From positions 113,247,241 to 113,311,240 of the forward strand of contig OZ038383.1 of assembly GCA_964036045.1 (NCBI GenBank): DNA of 64,000 nucleotides, written 5' to 3'. The notes below the pieces were generated by a model that did not search any database, had not been told where the DNA came from, and saw only the letters and a list, made by a program, of their open reading frames with translations. How positions within the stretch are numbered: position 1 is the stretch's first letter; each line of letters starts with the position of its first letter. This DNA is from Eutreptiella sp. 'Long Island Sound 2002'. Lineage: Eukaryota; Euglenozoa; Euglenophyceae; Eutreptiales; Eutreptiaceae. Both the position numbers and the translations under genes were made by a program. This document shows positions 1 through 11,000 of this stretch, piece after piece.

Positions 1-7
1 ATTCCTG

Positions 8-3000
8 GTGGATGGAAAGCTTTCTGACTCTGATTCTGCTGATTCTGGTACTGATTCCTGTGTTGGGTCTGAATCTGAGGTTGAGCGTGGTACTGATGAT
101 GAATCTATTTTTTCTGATTTTTGTCCGTCAGATGCCCAAGGTGATCCAACGTCAAATGGATCCGCCTCGTCTCCCTCTTCCCCAATACGATCGACATCGA
201 AAAGAATCTTCAGTACACGGGGGAAGAAAAATTTTAAATCGCGCCGCAAATTCAGAGTTTTTTCTGAAAAACCCCGTGTGGAAGCTTTCATAGATCCTTT
301 CGAGGAGCTGGATCACGAAGAGAATCTCTGGAATGTCGACACTCGACCCACCTATCTTCAAGAGGCAGTTGATACGGACCTTTTTAGGGACATCCGTAAG
401 AAGATTCTTCCTGCCAAGGCCGAAGAAGTCGCCAAAGGTTTTTCGACAGTAATTCCTGGCGATCAGGTGGACACTGAATTGTGTTCCAAGAAAAGAGACA
501 AGATTTTTGAGGAACGGAAGGACACAACCCTTTCGGGGAAGTTGATCAAAGACCCCCCTGTCCGTGGGCAGTTCGGTGAAGCCTTCATCGAGCTTCGTGA
601 AGGTTACAAGGCGAAGAAACAGCGTCCTTATGAGAACCATGGACACAAACATGAGATACTCAGAAAAATAATCGAGAGAAATCTCAGGGAATTTGGTTGG
701 CTTGAGGGTTGTATGACCAGCGAGTGGTGCTGTGCACCCTTCACAGTCCCGAAGCCGCCGCCTGCAGACCAGAACACTATTGATGGTTGGCGAATGGTTG
801 TTGATTTTCGCAACCTCAACGCCGAAACCAAGGCGGATTCACACCCCCTGCCCCTCATTGAGGAGGAAATCGCCAAGAGGGCAAGAGGTCGTTTGTTTTC
901 TGTGCTGGATCTCCGTCACGGCTTTCACCAAATGCCGTTGAGGAAGGACAGCCGACCTCTCACCTGTATGTGCACGCCATGTGGCCCAGTCCAGTGGACG
1001 GTCATGCCCATGGGCCTGAAGAACGCCCCTTCATTTTTTCAACGAATGATGGATGATGTGCTCTTTACAGCTCATCCTGAGCTTCGTGCCTTCGTGAGTG
1101 TGTACATAGATGACATAATCATCGCGACAGAGGGGGGGGGACTGACCGAAGCTGAGCTGGTGGCCCTACAAGAAAAGCAGCTGAACCAGGTTTTGGACAT
1201 TCTTGATGCCAATCAGCTGATTTGTGGGCCAAAGAAGGGAAAATTATTTCTAAAATCAGTCGAATTTTGTGGTTCTCTCCTTGAGAATGGCACACCACGA
1301 CCCAGTCCAGGGAAGCGCGTCGCTATTCAGAAGTGGAAGCGCCCTGAGACGATCACGGAATTGAGAGGATTCCTGGGTTGTTGCAATTTTTACCACACTT
1401 TTGTGCCGAATTATGCCAAATTTGCTGCCCCCCTCACTGAACTATTGAAGGTAGGGAGAGATGCGGGCAAGGCAGGTTCAAAGGTTCGTGTCAAGTGGAC
1501 TGACGAGTGCGAGGAGGCCTTCCATCACTCGAAGGCGGCCCTCTGCGAAGTCGCCACGTTCCATGTGCCGAAATTCGACCGACCCTTCTACATAAGAAGC
1601 GACGCTTCTAGGTACGCGATCGGAGCTGTCCTTGAACAGGTTGATGAAGCCACAGGTGATCATTACCCTCTTGCATTTTGGTCTCAGAAGCTAGCCCCAC
1701 GCCAAATGCAATGGTCGCCGCGTGAGCAAGAAACCTACGCCATAATCTGTGCTTTGAAAAAGTACCAATCGTGGGTTGGCACCAATCGAGTCGAGGTCCT
1801 GACGGATCATCGATCTCTGGAGTATTGGGCCACTGAACACATTGATACTGTCGCGAGCCCAGCTGGTCGACGGGCCAGATGGCACAAATTTCTCAGTCTG
1901 TTTGACCTCCATGTGTCGTATTTGCCTGGAAAACACAACACGGTAGCGGGTGCTCTGAGCCGATGGGCTTACCCCGCTTCAGAGGGGCTGCAAAGTACCA
2001 ACATCCATGGTACGGAGCAGGACCGCCACGTCGTGATCGAGTGGGATCAAGAGGAAAAAAAGCTCATCCGACGTGAATGCATGCAATGTTCTGTTAAACA
2101 GCACGCATGCCCGTGTCACGACATCACGGCCTTCTCAGATCCGGCGCATGCCCATGAGATCGTCACCAAATCACTGAAAGTCGTGGAGAAAGTCACCGAT
2201 CCCTCCTCAGGGAGTGTGAAACGGTTTGACTACACCCGACGTGTAAGTGGATTCCGGTTGATTCAGGGCATTAAGCGTCGAGATCCGGCCAAAACTCCAC
2301 CCCTGCCGAAAGATTCCCTCATCATCCGTGACTGGACGAACGATTACGTTCGTGATTCCATGTTTAAAGAGGTCTTTGAGAATCTCAAATCCAAAGATGC
2401 TCACAAGGATGGAATTTTTTCTGAATATTCATTGGATGGGGGGAAGCTGTGGATGGAGGGTAAATTGTGCGTACCAGACGCCCTGGCCCCCCGAGTGTTA
2501 AACTGGTGGCACAAATGGGAGTCCCCCCACGCACATGGCCGTAGATTATGGTCGATGATTAAACATAGGTTGTTTGGCTCAAGGCTATATACTCATTGCA
2601 TGAAAGTAGCCGCCGGATGTGCCCAATGTGCTGTCTCGACGCCCCCCAGCGCGAAGAAGCACGGCCATCTGAGGCCACATCCTATTCCGGAGCGCCTCTT
2701 TAACAGAGTCACCAGTGATTTCTTCTATCTCGGTGAACTCGATGACGAAGAGTGCCATTGGACCAATAAAAAGGTCAATGGTGTGCTCCTTATTCAGTGC
2801 CGTCATTCCGGCTACATTCAGGTGTTGCCTTGTAACATCGAGTCGATGACTGGCAAGGCTGCCGCCAAATGTTGCGCGCAGACCTGGATGGGAGGTTGGG
2901 ACGTCCCATCTGAGGTGGTAACGGACTCAGGCAAAGAGTACACCTCCGAATGGTGGAAGGAATTATGTGCTCGCCTTGGAATCCACCACCTAAGATGTGA

Positions 3001-3247
3001 AATCCACTCGCATCGAGCGTTGCCTGGCGAAAGAGCCGGCCGCTCTATTATAAATATGCTTCGTAAGGAGCTCGCGAGTGAAAAGGATTTCCATTTGCTT
3101 GAAGTTCTCTTCGCATTACTTCGCCGTTACCACAACACGCCTTTGTACCATGGCCTTTCTCCAAATGAGGGCGGCCCTCTGCGAAGTCGCCACGTTGCGT
3201 GTGCCGAAATTCGACCGACCCTTCTACATAAGAACCGACGCTTCTAG
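8..3247 (+). pseudogene. pol: Gypsy pol, first segment: RT, RNase H, integrase (truncated)
   Basis: The open frame runs through an acidic, Ser/Asp-rich leader (residues 1-100, no clear protease DTG/DSG site), reverse transcriptase (about 235-430) with the first catalytic Asp in SVLDLRHG (D301) and the YIDD box at 366-369, then RNase H starting at FYIRSDASRYAIG (D531). Next come an integrase zinc-binding region (PHAHGRR, later CAQC) and the integrase core, with Asp in TSDFFYLG (904), Asp in TDSGKEYTS and Glu in GERAGRS. At 3169 the frame jumps back into a second copy of RNase H one base out of phase and stops at 3247 (TAG), so the integrase C-terminus and chromodomain are lost from this frame. 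The RNase H end reads TVAGALSRW where family members usually have VADALSR. The frame is open to position 8 and may continue upstream. Confidence 0.85.
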
Positions 3248-4805
3248 GTACGCGATCGGAGCTGTCCTTGAACAGGTTGATGAAGCCACAGGTGATCATT
3301 ACCCTCTTGCATTTTGGTCTCGGAAGCTAGCCCCACGCCAAATGCAATGGTCGCCGCGTGAGCAAGAAACCTACGCCATAATCTGTGCTTTGAAAAAGTA
3401 CCAATCGTGGGTTGGCACCAATCGAGTCGAGGTCCTGACGGATCATCGATCTCTGGAGTATTGGGCCACTGAACACATTGATACTGTCGCGAGCCCAGCT
3501 GGTCGACGGGCCAGATGGCACGAATTTCTCAGTCTGTTTGACCTCCATGTGTCGTATTTGCCTGGAAAACACAACACGGTAGCGGGTGCTCTGAGCCGAT
3601 GGGCTTACCCCGCTTCAGAGGGGCTGCAAAGTACCAACATCCATGGTACGGAGCAGGACCGCCACGTCGTGATCGAGTGGGATCAAGAGGAAAAAAAGCT
3701 CATCCGACGTGAATGCATGCAATGTTCTGTTAAACAGCACGCATGCCCGTGTCTCGACATCACGGCCTTCTCAGATCCGGCGCATGCCCATGAGATCGTC
3801 ACCAAATCACTGAAAGTCGTGGAGAAAGTCACCGATCCCTCCTCAGGGAGTGTGAAACGGTTTGACTACACCCGACGTGTAAGTGGATTTCGGTTGATTC
3901 AGGGCATTAAGCGTCGAGATCCGGCCAAAACTCCACCCCTGCCGAAAGATTCCCTCATCATCCGTGACTGGACGAACGATTACGTTCGTGATTCCATGTT
4001 TAAAGAGGTCGTTGAGAATCTCAAATCCAAAGATGCTCACAAGGATGGAATTTTTTCTGAATATTCATTGGATGAGGGGAAGCTGTGGATGGAGGGTAAA
4101 TTGTGCGTACCAGACGCCCTGGCCCCCCGAGTGTTAAACTGGTGGCACAAATGGGAGTCCCCCCACGCACATGGCCGTAGATTATGGTCGATGATTAAAC
4201 ATAGGTTGTTTGGCTCAAGGCTATATACTCATTGCATGAAAGTAGCCGCCGGATGTGCCCAATGTGCTGTCTCGACGCCCCCCAGCGCGAGGAAGCACGG
4301 CCATCTGAGGCCACATCCTATTCCGGAGCGCCTCTTTAACAGAGTCACCAGTGATTTCTTCTATCTCGGTGAACTCGATGACGAAGAGTGCCATTGGACC
4401 AATAAAAAGGTCAATGGTGTGCTCCTTATTCAGTGCCGTCATTCCGGCTACATTCAGGTGTTGCCTTGTAACATCGAGTCGATGACTGGCAAGGCTGCCG
4501 CGAAATGGTGCGCGCAGACCTGGATGGGAGGTTGGGACGTCCCATCTGAGGTGGTTACGGACTCAGGCAAAGAGTACACCTCCGAATGGTGGAAGGAATT
4601 ATGTGCTCGCCTTGGAATCCACCACCTAAGATGTGAAATCCACTCGCATCGAGCGTTGCCTGGCGAAAGAGCCGGCCGCTCTATTATAAATATGCTTCGT
4701 AAGGAGCTCGCGAGTGAAAAGGATTTCCATTGGATTGAAGTTCTCTTCGCATTACTTCGCCGTTACCACAACACGCCTTTGTACCATGGCCTTTCTCCAA
4801 ATGAA
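1534..4805 (+). repeat. 1,636-bp direct tandem duplication inside pol
   Basis: Positions 1534-3169 and 3170-4805 are the same sequence offset by exactly 1,636 bp, with roughly fifteen substitutions that I could spot (about 1%). The junction fuses the integrase sequence CTCCAAATGA to GGCGGCCCTCTGCG of RNase H. 1,636 is not a multiple of three, so the duplication shifts the frame. Confidence 0.92.
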
Positions 4806-5696
4806 ATTGTCTTTGGACGAAAGAAGTGTTGGTGGAACATGCCGTTGAATAATCCTCGCTCTTGTAAAGATGCTTCGTTGTTTTTGGACGACGTCCAACG
4901 AGCAGATAAAACTGTCTCAAAATTAATCGATGAGCATCAAGCTGACTGGCTTTGGGTCCAGAATCAAGGCCGAAAAAACCCCCACAATTTTGAAGTCGAT
5001 GATCGAGTTTGGCTTCGAAAATCCGAAACCACCCTGGACGGAGATGACAAGCTTCTTCCCTTGTGGGAGGGGCCATTCGCTGTTACAGCGCGTCTAGGTG
5101 AGAACAGGTGGAGGATTCGTGTGGATGTCAGCAGGGAAATTGACGTTTCGGGCGATCGCCTCAAGAGAGAGATCCCCTCCCCCAAGGATCGGGTTAAACC
5201 CCTTTTTTGGACTTCGAAATTTTTGTCCGATCGGGTCATCGAAGGGGGGAAGTACGAACTCAAGAGGATTTTAGAAGCAAGACGTGACGGAAAGGGCGAA
5301 TGGGAATTTCTATGTGAGTGGAGGGGCTTTGATTCCAGTCACAACAACTGGGAACCAGCCCATTCTTTTGTCCATGGGTACACCAAGGGGTTCATCCACT
5401 TCCTCAAGAAGCACCCCGAAATTGGCGTACTCCTGACAGACTGTCTGTCGAAACCAGACAGACAGGTGGAGAGCGACGGAAAAAGACCTGTGGTGAATCG
5501 AGATCCAGCCTTTTACGGCCCTGAGCAGCCACATTCCAGGGCTGATCCGTCGATCCCCCCTCCTGCGGTCAGGCCAGCCCAGGAGCCAAATGAGGACCAA
5601 GCTTCGAGTTCGGCCGCTGATCTACAGCGCCCAAGCCGTACGAGGGCCCCACCAGACAGGTTGGTGGTCACATGTATTCGTGCTTGGCCAAATTGA
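3170..5696 (+). pseudogene. pol: Gypsy pol, second segment: RNase H, integrase, chromodomain
   Basis: This is the continuation of pol after the duplication, in a different frame. It repeats RNase H and integrase almost identically, then goes on into the part missing from the first segment: a GPY/F-type module (LWEGPFAV, near 5065) and a chromodomain (KYELKRILEAR to EWRGFDSSHNNWEP, about 5250-5360), followed by a Pro/Ser-rich tail ending in TGA at 5694-5696. The reading frame is open upstream to an ATG at 3078, but those first 30 codons are an out-of-frame reading of the first copy and are not real. Chromodomains of this kind are known to steer chromovirus integration to heterochromatin, which suits the satellite-rich surroundings. 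Confidence 0.85.
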
Positions 5697-5750
5697 GGGA
5701 GATCCGTCGTGACTTGAGTCGCCGACGCCATAATCTGGGTAACAGTCGTC

Positions 5751-5806
5751 TAGTCCAGGGCGTCATGGCACTCGTCGCTAGGGCTCAAGGGTGTAGGTTC
5801 GAAACC
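5751..5806 (+). promoter_or_regulatory. tRNA-like pol III A box and B box (possible SINE head)
   Basis: GGTTCGAAACC at 5796-5806 fits the B-box consensus GGTTCGANNCC exactly. TAGTCCAGGGC at 5751-5761, preceded by GTCGTC, resembles the D-arm/A box of eukaryotic tRNA-Glu with one mismatch at the last position. Box spacing is in the tRNA range. A complete cloverleaf cannot be drawn (the acceptor and T stems do not pair), so this is a tRNA-derived relic or SINE head rather than a tRNA gene. Confidence 0.35.
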
Positions 5807-7530
5807 CTTGCATGTCCAACTCCTACAAAAGCTCCAGCCTCGCCCCGTCGACCACTTATTCCAATGTGAGTGTTCTGACGACTTAAAAAAACCACATTCT
5901 GCTCTATCCACTGTTCATTTTTCCTGATTACATCATGATGTGGAGAACTGCGAATGTTTGATAATTTGACGTCATTCAACTTTTCTTTGGTCTCCGTTCG
6001 GCAGACAAGGCGTAGACACGCTGCCGAAAGCCACGGAGTGTGCTGCCGTGTTCAGAAAAAACCAAACTCAGGCTTAATTCAGGCAGATTCGGGGTAATCT
6101 TGTCTCTGTTGGTCTGTGCATCTTTGGAATTTGGCTACTCGTGCAGATGGAAGCAAATGTACATAGTAAAAACGCCGGCCGGCGACATTCACCCCTACAG
6201 GTACCCCCTGTAGTACTGGCTGCACTAGATGCGACGCCAGGAACTCAGATCTTACCTTCATTTGCCGTGATGCTGACGCTAAAGTCCAGATTCAGATCCA
6301 GATTCCTTGAATTTACCTTGAATTCCTCAGGTTTGTCCATCATTCTGCCACTGTTGCACAAAACCCAGACGTCAATTGTTCAGACAACCTTCACATAGGA
6401 GCTCTAGGGACTTCTAACAGCAACCTCTGAAGTCCGTAAGCTTCGTTGTATTTTTGGCACACGCCAATGTGAGCTCAATCCGACCTGAAAGTGTCGAAAA
6501 TGGTGAATCCAAGTGTCTTGTGGGACTCAACCGAAAGATTGGCCTTGTCCAAGTCGATTGACACCACCGCCACTGTAAATAAAGGACTATTCGGTGTCTC
6601 TCAGTTATATACTGTCAGTAAAGCGCCTTCAGCGAACCCTCGGCGCGTTACATGCCAAGGATCCAGGGCCATCATGTCCCATCATGATGCATCATCACAT
6701 GATCCACATTTTGATGGAATCTGTTGGATGCTCCCGAACCAACGTGCCGGAAAGCACAATTGAGCTGAATAAACGACAATATATATTAACTTTAGTCTAA
6801 ACGAAAGTGTTAGTAGTTTCAGTTCTAGACATTCCGCTTCATTTCACCTTCATCTTAGGGAATTTCCTCATTTTAGGACAGTTTAGGGTGATTTCCTTGT
6901 CATCTACACTCATTCCTCGAAGATCTTTGCCTAACTAAGTGAACAGAAAAACATCCCTACCTTCTGTGATTCACTTAGGACCTGCAGACTACATTTGTAT
7001 TTGTTTGACCTCTCTGTGATTGCTTCATCTCCTTCATCTCTGCTCGATTTGTTCTTAATCTTCCTGAATCCTGTGATCATCCACCAGATGCGCCAAATCT
7101 GAAGCACATGCTGCACTTTTCAGAACGAGAAAAGCGGGAGTAACACGATGTAGAGTACGTGGAGGACACCATAGCGTGCCCGCGACAGCTAAACTGTGCC
7201 AGAGCACCGAGATGTCACTCCATTTCTTGATTCCCCCACTAAATCCATCAATAATCTACCTCATTCTCAACCAGTGCATGGTTTGGTATCGATTCTCGAT
7301 ACGTTTACATGCTTTTTAGCCCTTAACCTAATGTTTTACTGCACGGAGGACTGTTTGTCACTCCTCATTCTGTCTCATTTCAGGTTCATCCATCCTGATT
7401 CAGTGCCAATTCAGCCCAAATCAGGTTAGATCAAGCAGATTTTGCCCCATCGAGGCTACATTTCTATCTTTTTCTGGGACTTACCCGCACTACGTTCTTC
7501 GTTGACGTAGCGACACACCCCAGTGTGTTT

Positions 7531-7542
7531 TTGGAGGGGGAG
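7531..7542 (+). other. Polypurine tract
   Basis: TTGGAGGGGGAG lies immediately before a TG dinucleotide, the expected arrangement of a plus-strand primer and the start of a 3' LTR. Confidence 0.55.
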
Positions 7543-7900
7543 TGTAAGTGCGGCTAGCCCCCATCTGCTCAGATTTTCACAGATCTGCCACAGATTGGCT
7601 ACATTTTGGTCATTTTCTCTGCTTCGGCGGAATCGCCGCCTCGCAGCTCAGTCTCAGGATCAGACCTATATATTTCTGATGTGCCGGATCTGATTCCGCG
7701 GTCCATTCATCGTAAATCCGTCGCGTTCGGATCATTTACCTGGAATCGCCAATTGCCGCTGATGCGCGCCCGAAGCCAAATTAGCCATTATTTTTTCACA
7801 ATCGGATTTATATGAATCTTTTCAGATAGTTTTGGACACTCAGATGTACTTAGAATAATCCGCATCAATTTTCTTCATAGACTGGGATTTTCTGCCGGAT
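7543..7900 (+). repeat. LTR-like sequence (3' edge uncertain)
   Basis: Starts TGTAAGTGCGGC directly after the polypurine tract and contains a TATA-like box. No second LTR is in the window, so neither the length nor the terminal CA can be confirmed. Confidence 0.45.
7667..7673 (+). promoter_or_regulatory. TATA-like box in LTR
   Basis: TATATAT about 125 bp inside the LTR-like sequence, a usual position for a U3 promoter. Based on motif and position only. Confidence 0.35.
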
Positions 7901-7910
7901 AACAATCAGC

Positions 7911-8081
7911 ATGGATCTTGCTTCAGTTGTTGCTGCTCTCGCCTCCGTTGGTGTACGTGTATCCGGTTCTACCCCCAACAGCAGCGTTCAGGTCGACTCC
8001 TCGCGTGCCTGCCCCACTGGTCTTGCCGGCCCCGAGCCCTCCGGCACCATCAACGACCCAGGGCAGCACTTTCAGAGCTAA
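7911..8081 (+). pseudogene. Short ATG frame, possible truncated gag start
   Basis: A 56-codon frame (MDLASVVAALASVGVRV..., ending GQHFQS) begins just after the LTR-like block. Its codons look protein-like, but it runs straight into the first decamers of the minisatellite and stops. This would fit the start of gag of a second element cut off by the repeat array. No homology can be stated. Confidence 0.3.
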
Positions 8082-11000
8082 GGGCAGCTGAAGGAATGTG
8101 AAGGGAGGTAGAGGGAGCTAAGGGGATCTAAAATGAGGTGAAGGGGGCTAAAAGGAGCTAAAGGGAGCTGAAGGGAGCTAAAGGGAGCTGAAGGAATGTG
8201 AAGGGAGGTAGAGGGAGCTAAAGGGATCTAAAATGAGGTAAAGGGAGCTAAAGGGAGCTGAAGGGAGCTAAAGGGAGCTAAAGGGAGCTGAAGGGAGCTG
8301 AAGGGAGGTAAAGGGAGCTGAAGGGAGCTAAAGGGAGCTGAAGGGAGCTAAAGGGAGCTGAAGGAATGTGAAGGGAGGTAGAGGGAGCTAAAGGGATCTA
8401 AAATGAGGTAAAGGGAGCTAAAGGGAGCTAAAGGGAGCTGGAGGGAGCTAAAGGGAGCTGAAGGGAGCTAAAGGGAGCTGAAGGGAGCTGAAGGGAGCTG
8501 AAGGAATGTGAAGGGAGGTAGAGGGAGCTAAAGGGATCTAAAATGAGGTGAAGGGGGCTAAAAGGAGCTAAAGGGAGCTGAAGGGAGCTAAAGGGAGCTG
8601 AAGGGAGCTGAAGGGAGCTGAAGGGAGCTAAAGGGAGCTGAAGGAATGTGAAGGGGGGTAGAGGGAGCTAAAGTGATCTAAAATGAGGTAAAGGGAGCTA
8701 AAGGGAGCTGAAGGGAGCTAAAGGGAGCTGAAGGGAGCTTAAGGGAGCTGAAGGAAGCTAAAGGCAGCTGAAGGAATGTGAAGGGAGGTAGAGGGAGCTA
8801 AAGGGACCTAAAATGAGGTAAAGGGGGCTAAAAGGAGCTAAAGGGAGCAGAAGGGAGCTAAAGGGAGCTGAAGGGAGCTAAAGGGAGCTGAAGGAATGTG
8901 AAGAAAGGTAGAGGGAGCTAAAGGGAGCTGAAGGGAGCTAAAGGGAGCTAAAGGGAGCTGAAGGGAGCTGAAGGGAGGTAAAGGGAGCTGAAGGGAGCTA
9001 AAGGGAGCTGAAGGGAGCTAAAGGGAGCTGAAGGAATGTGAAGGGAGGTAGAGGGAGCTAAAGGGATCTAAAATGAGGTAAAGGGAGCTAAAGGGAGCTA
9101 AAGGGAGCTGAAGGGAGCTAAAGGGAGCTGAAGGGAGCTAAAGGGAGCTGAAGGGAGCTGAAGGGAGCTGAAGGAATGTGAAGGGAGGTAGAGGGAGCTA
9201 AAGGGATCTAAAATGAGGTAAAGGGGGCTAAAAGGAGCTAAAGGGAGCTGAAGGGAGCTAAAGGGAGCTGAAGGGAGCTGAAGGGAGCTGAAGGGAGCTA
9301 AAGGGAGCTGAAGGAATGTGAAGGGGGGTAGAGGGAGCTAAAGGCATCTAAAATGAGGTGAAGGGGGCTAAAAGGAGCTAAAGGGAGCTGAAGGGACCTA
9401 AAGGGAGCTGAAGGGAGCTAAAGGGAGCTGAAGGAATGTGAAGGGAGGTGGAGGGAGCTAAAGGGATCCAAAATGAGGTAAAGGGAGCTAAAGGGAGCTG
9501 AAGGGAGCTGAAGGGAGCTAGAGGGAGCTGAAGGGAGCTAAAGGGAGCTGAAGGGAGGTAAATGGAGCTGAAGGAATGTGAAGGGATGTAGAGGGAGCTA
9601 AAGGGATCCAAAATGAGGTAAAGGGGGCTAAAAGGAGCTAAAGGGAGCTGAAGGGAGCTAAAAGGGAGCTGAAGGAAGCTAAAAGGCAGCTGAAGGAATG
9701 TGAAGGGGGGTAGAGGGAGCTAAAGGGATCTAAAATGAGGTGAAGGGGGCTAAGGGGAGCTAAAGGGAGCTGAAGGGAGCTAAAGGGAGCTGAGAGGAGG
9801 TAAAGGGAGCTGAAGGAATGTGAAGGGAGGTAGAGGGAGCTAAAGGGATCTAAAATGAGGTAAAGGGGGCTAAAAGGAGCTAAAGGGAGCTGAAGGGAGC
9901 TAAAGGGAGCTGAATGGGGCTAGAGGGAGCTGAAGGGAGCTAAAGGGAGCTGAAGGAATGTGAAGGGAGGTAGAGGGAGCTAAAGGGATCTAAAATGAGG
10001 TAAAGGGAGCTAAAGGGAGCTAAAGGGAGTTGAAGGGAGCTAAAGGGAGCTGAAAGGAGCCAAAGGGAGCTGAAGGGAGGTACAGGGAGCTGGAGGAATG
10101 TGAAGGGAGGTAGAGGGAGCTAAAGGGATCTAAAATGAGGTAAAGGGGGCTAAAAGGAGCTAAGGGGAGCTGAAGGGAGCTAAAGGGAGCTGAAGGGAGC
10201 TAAAGGGAGCTGAAGGGAGGTAAAGGGAGCTGAAGGAATGTCAAGGGAGGTAGAGGGAGCTAAAGGGATCTAAAATGAGGTAACAGGGGCTAAAAGGAGC
10301 TAAAGGGAGCTGAAGGGAGCTAAAGGGAGCTGAAGGGAGCTAAAGGGAGCTGAAGGGAGCTAAAGGGAGCTGAAGGAATGTGAAGGGAGGTAGAGGGAGC
10401 TAAAGGGATCTAAAATGAGGTAAAGGGAGCTAAAGGGAGCTAAAGGGAGCTGAAGGGAGCTAAAGGGAGCTGAAGGGAGCTAAAGGGAGCTGAAGGGAGC
10501 TGAAGGGAGCTGAAGGAATGTGAAGGGAGGTAGAGGGAGCTAAAGGGATCTAAAATGAGGTAAAGGGGGCTAAAAGGAGCTAAAGGGAGCTGAAGGGAGC
10601 TAAAGGGAGCTGAAGGGAGTTAAAGGGAGCTGAAGGAATGTGAAGGGAGGTAGAGGGAGCTAAAGGGATCTAAAATGAGGTGAAGGGGGCTAAAAGGAGC
10701 TAAAGGGAGCTGAAGGGAGCTAAAGGGAGCTGAAGGGAGCTAAAGGGAGCTGAAGGAATGTGAAGGGAGGTAGAGGGAGCTAAAGGGATCTAAAATGAGG
10801 TAAAGGGAGCTAAAGGGAGCTAAAGGGAGCTGAAGGGAGCTAGAGGGAGCTGAAGGGAGCTAAAGGGAGCTGAAGGGAGGTAAATGGAGCTGAAGAATTG
10901 TGAAGGGATGTAGAGGGAGCTAAAGGGATCTAAAATGAGGTAAAGGGGGCTAAAAGGAGCTAAAGGGAGCTGAAGGGAGCTAAAAGGGAGCTGAAGGGAG

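Larger units (their letters stand above)
5697..7542. other. Noncoding 3' region between pol and LTR
   Basis: No frame longer than about 90 codons and none with recognisable motifs. It holds a possible pol III promoter (5751-5806), a short hairpin around 6199-6217 (CTACAGG / CCTGTAG), AATAAA-like signals near 6579 and 6768, and T-rich stretches. The length is unusual for a simple gypsy 3' untranslated region, so an insertion of another short element is possible. Confidence 0.5.
1..7900 (+). mobile_element. Ty3/gypsy chromovirus, 3' portion, rearranged
   Basis: Reverse transcriptase, RNase H, integrase and a C-terminal chromodomain occur in the order diagnostic of Ty3/gypsy chromoviruses. The window opens inside the element, so the 5' LTR, primer-binding site and gag are not seen. 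After the pol stop at 5696 there are 1.85 kb without coding potential, then a polypurine tract at 7531-7542 and an LTR-like start (TGTAAGTGCGG) at 7543. The LTR's 3' edge is uncertain; 7900 is a guess based on an ATG-initiated short frame at 7911. Internal duplication of pol makes this copy inactive as it stands. Confidence 0.8.

Noticed and set aside
5735-5815. Functional tRNA gene
   Set aside because: A and B box-like motifs are present, but the acceptor and T stems do not pair.
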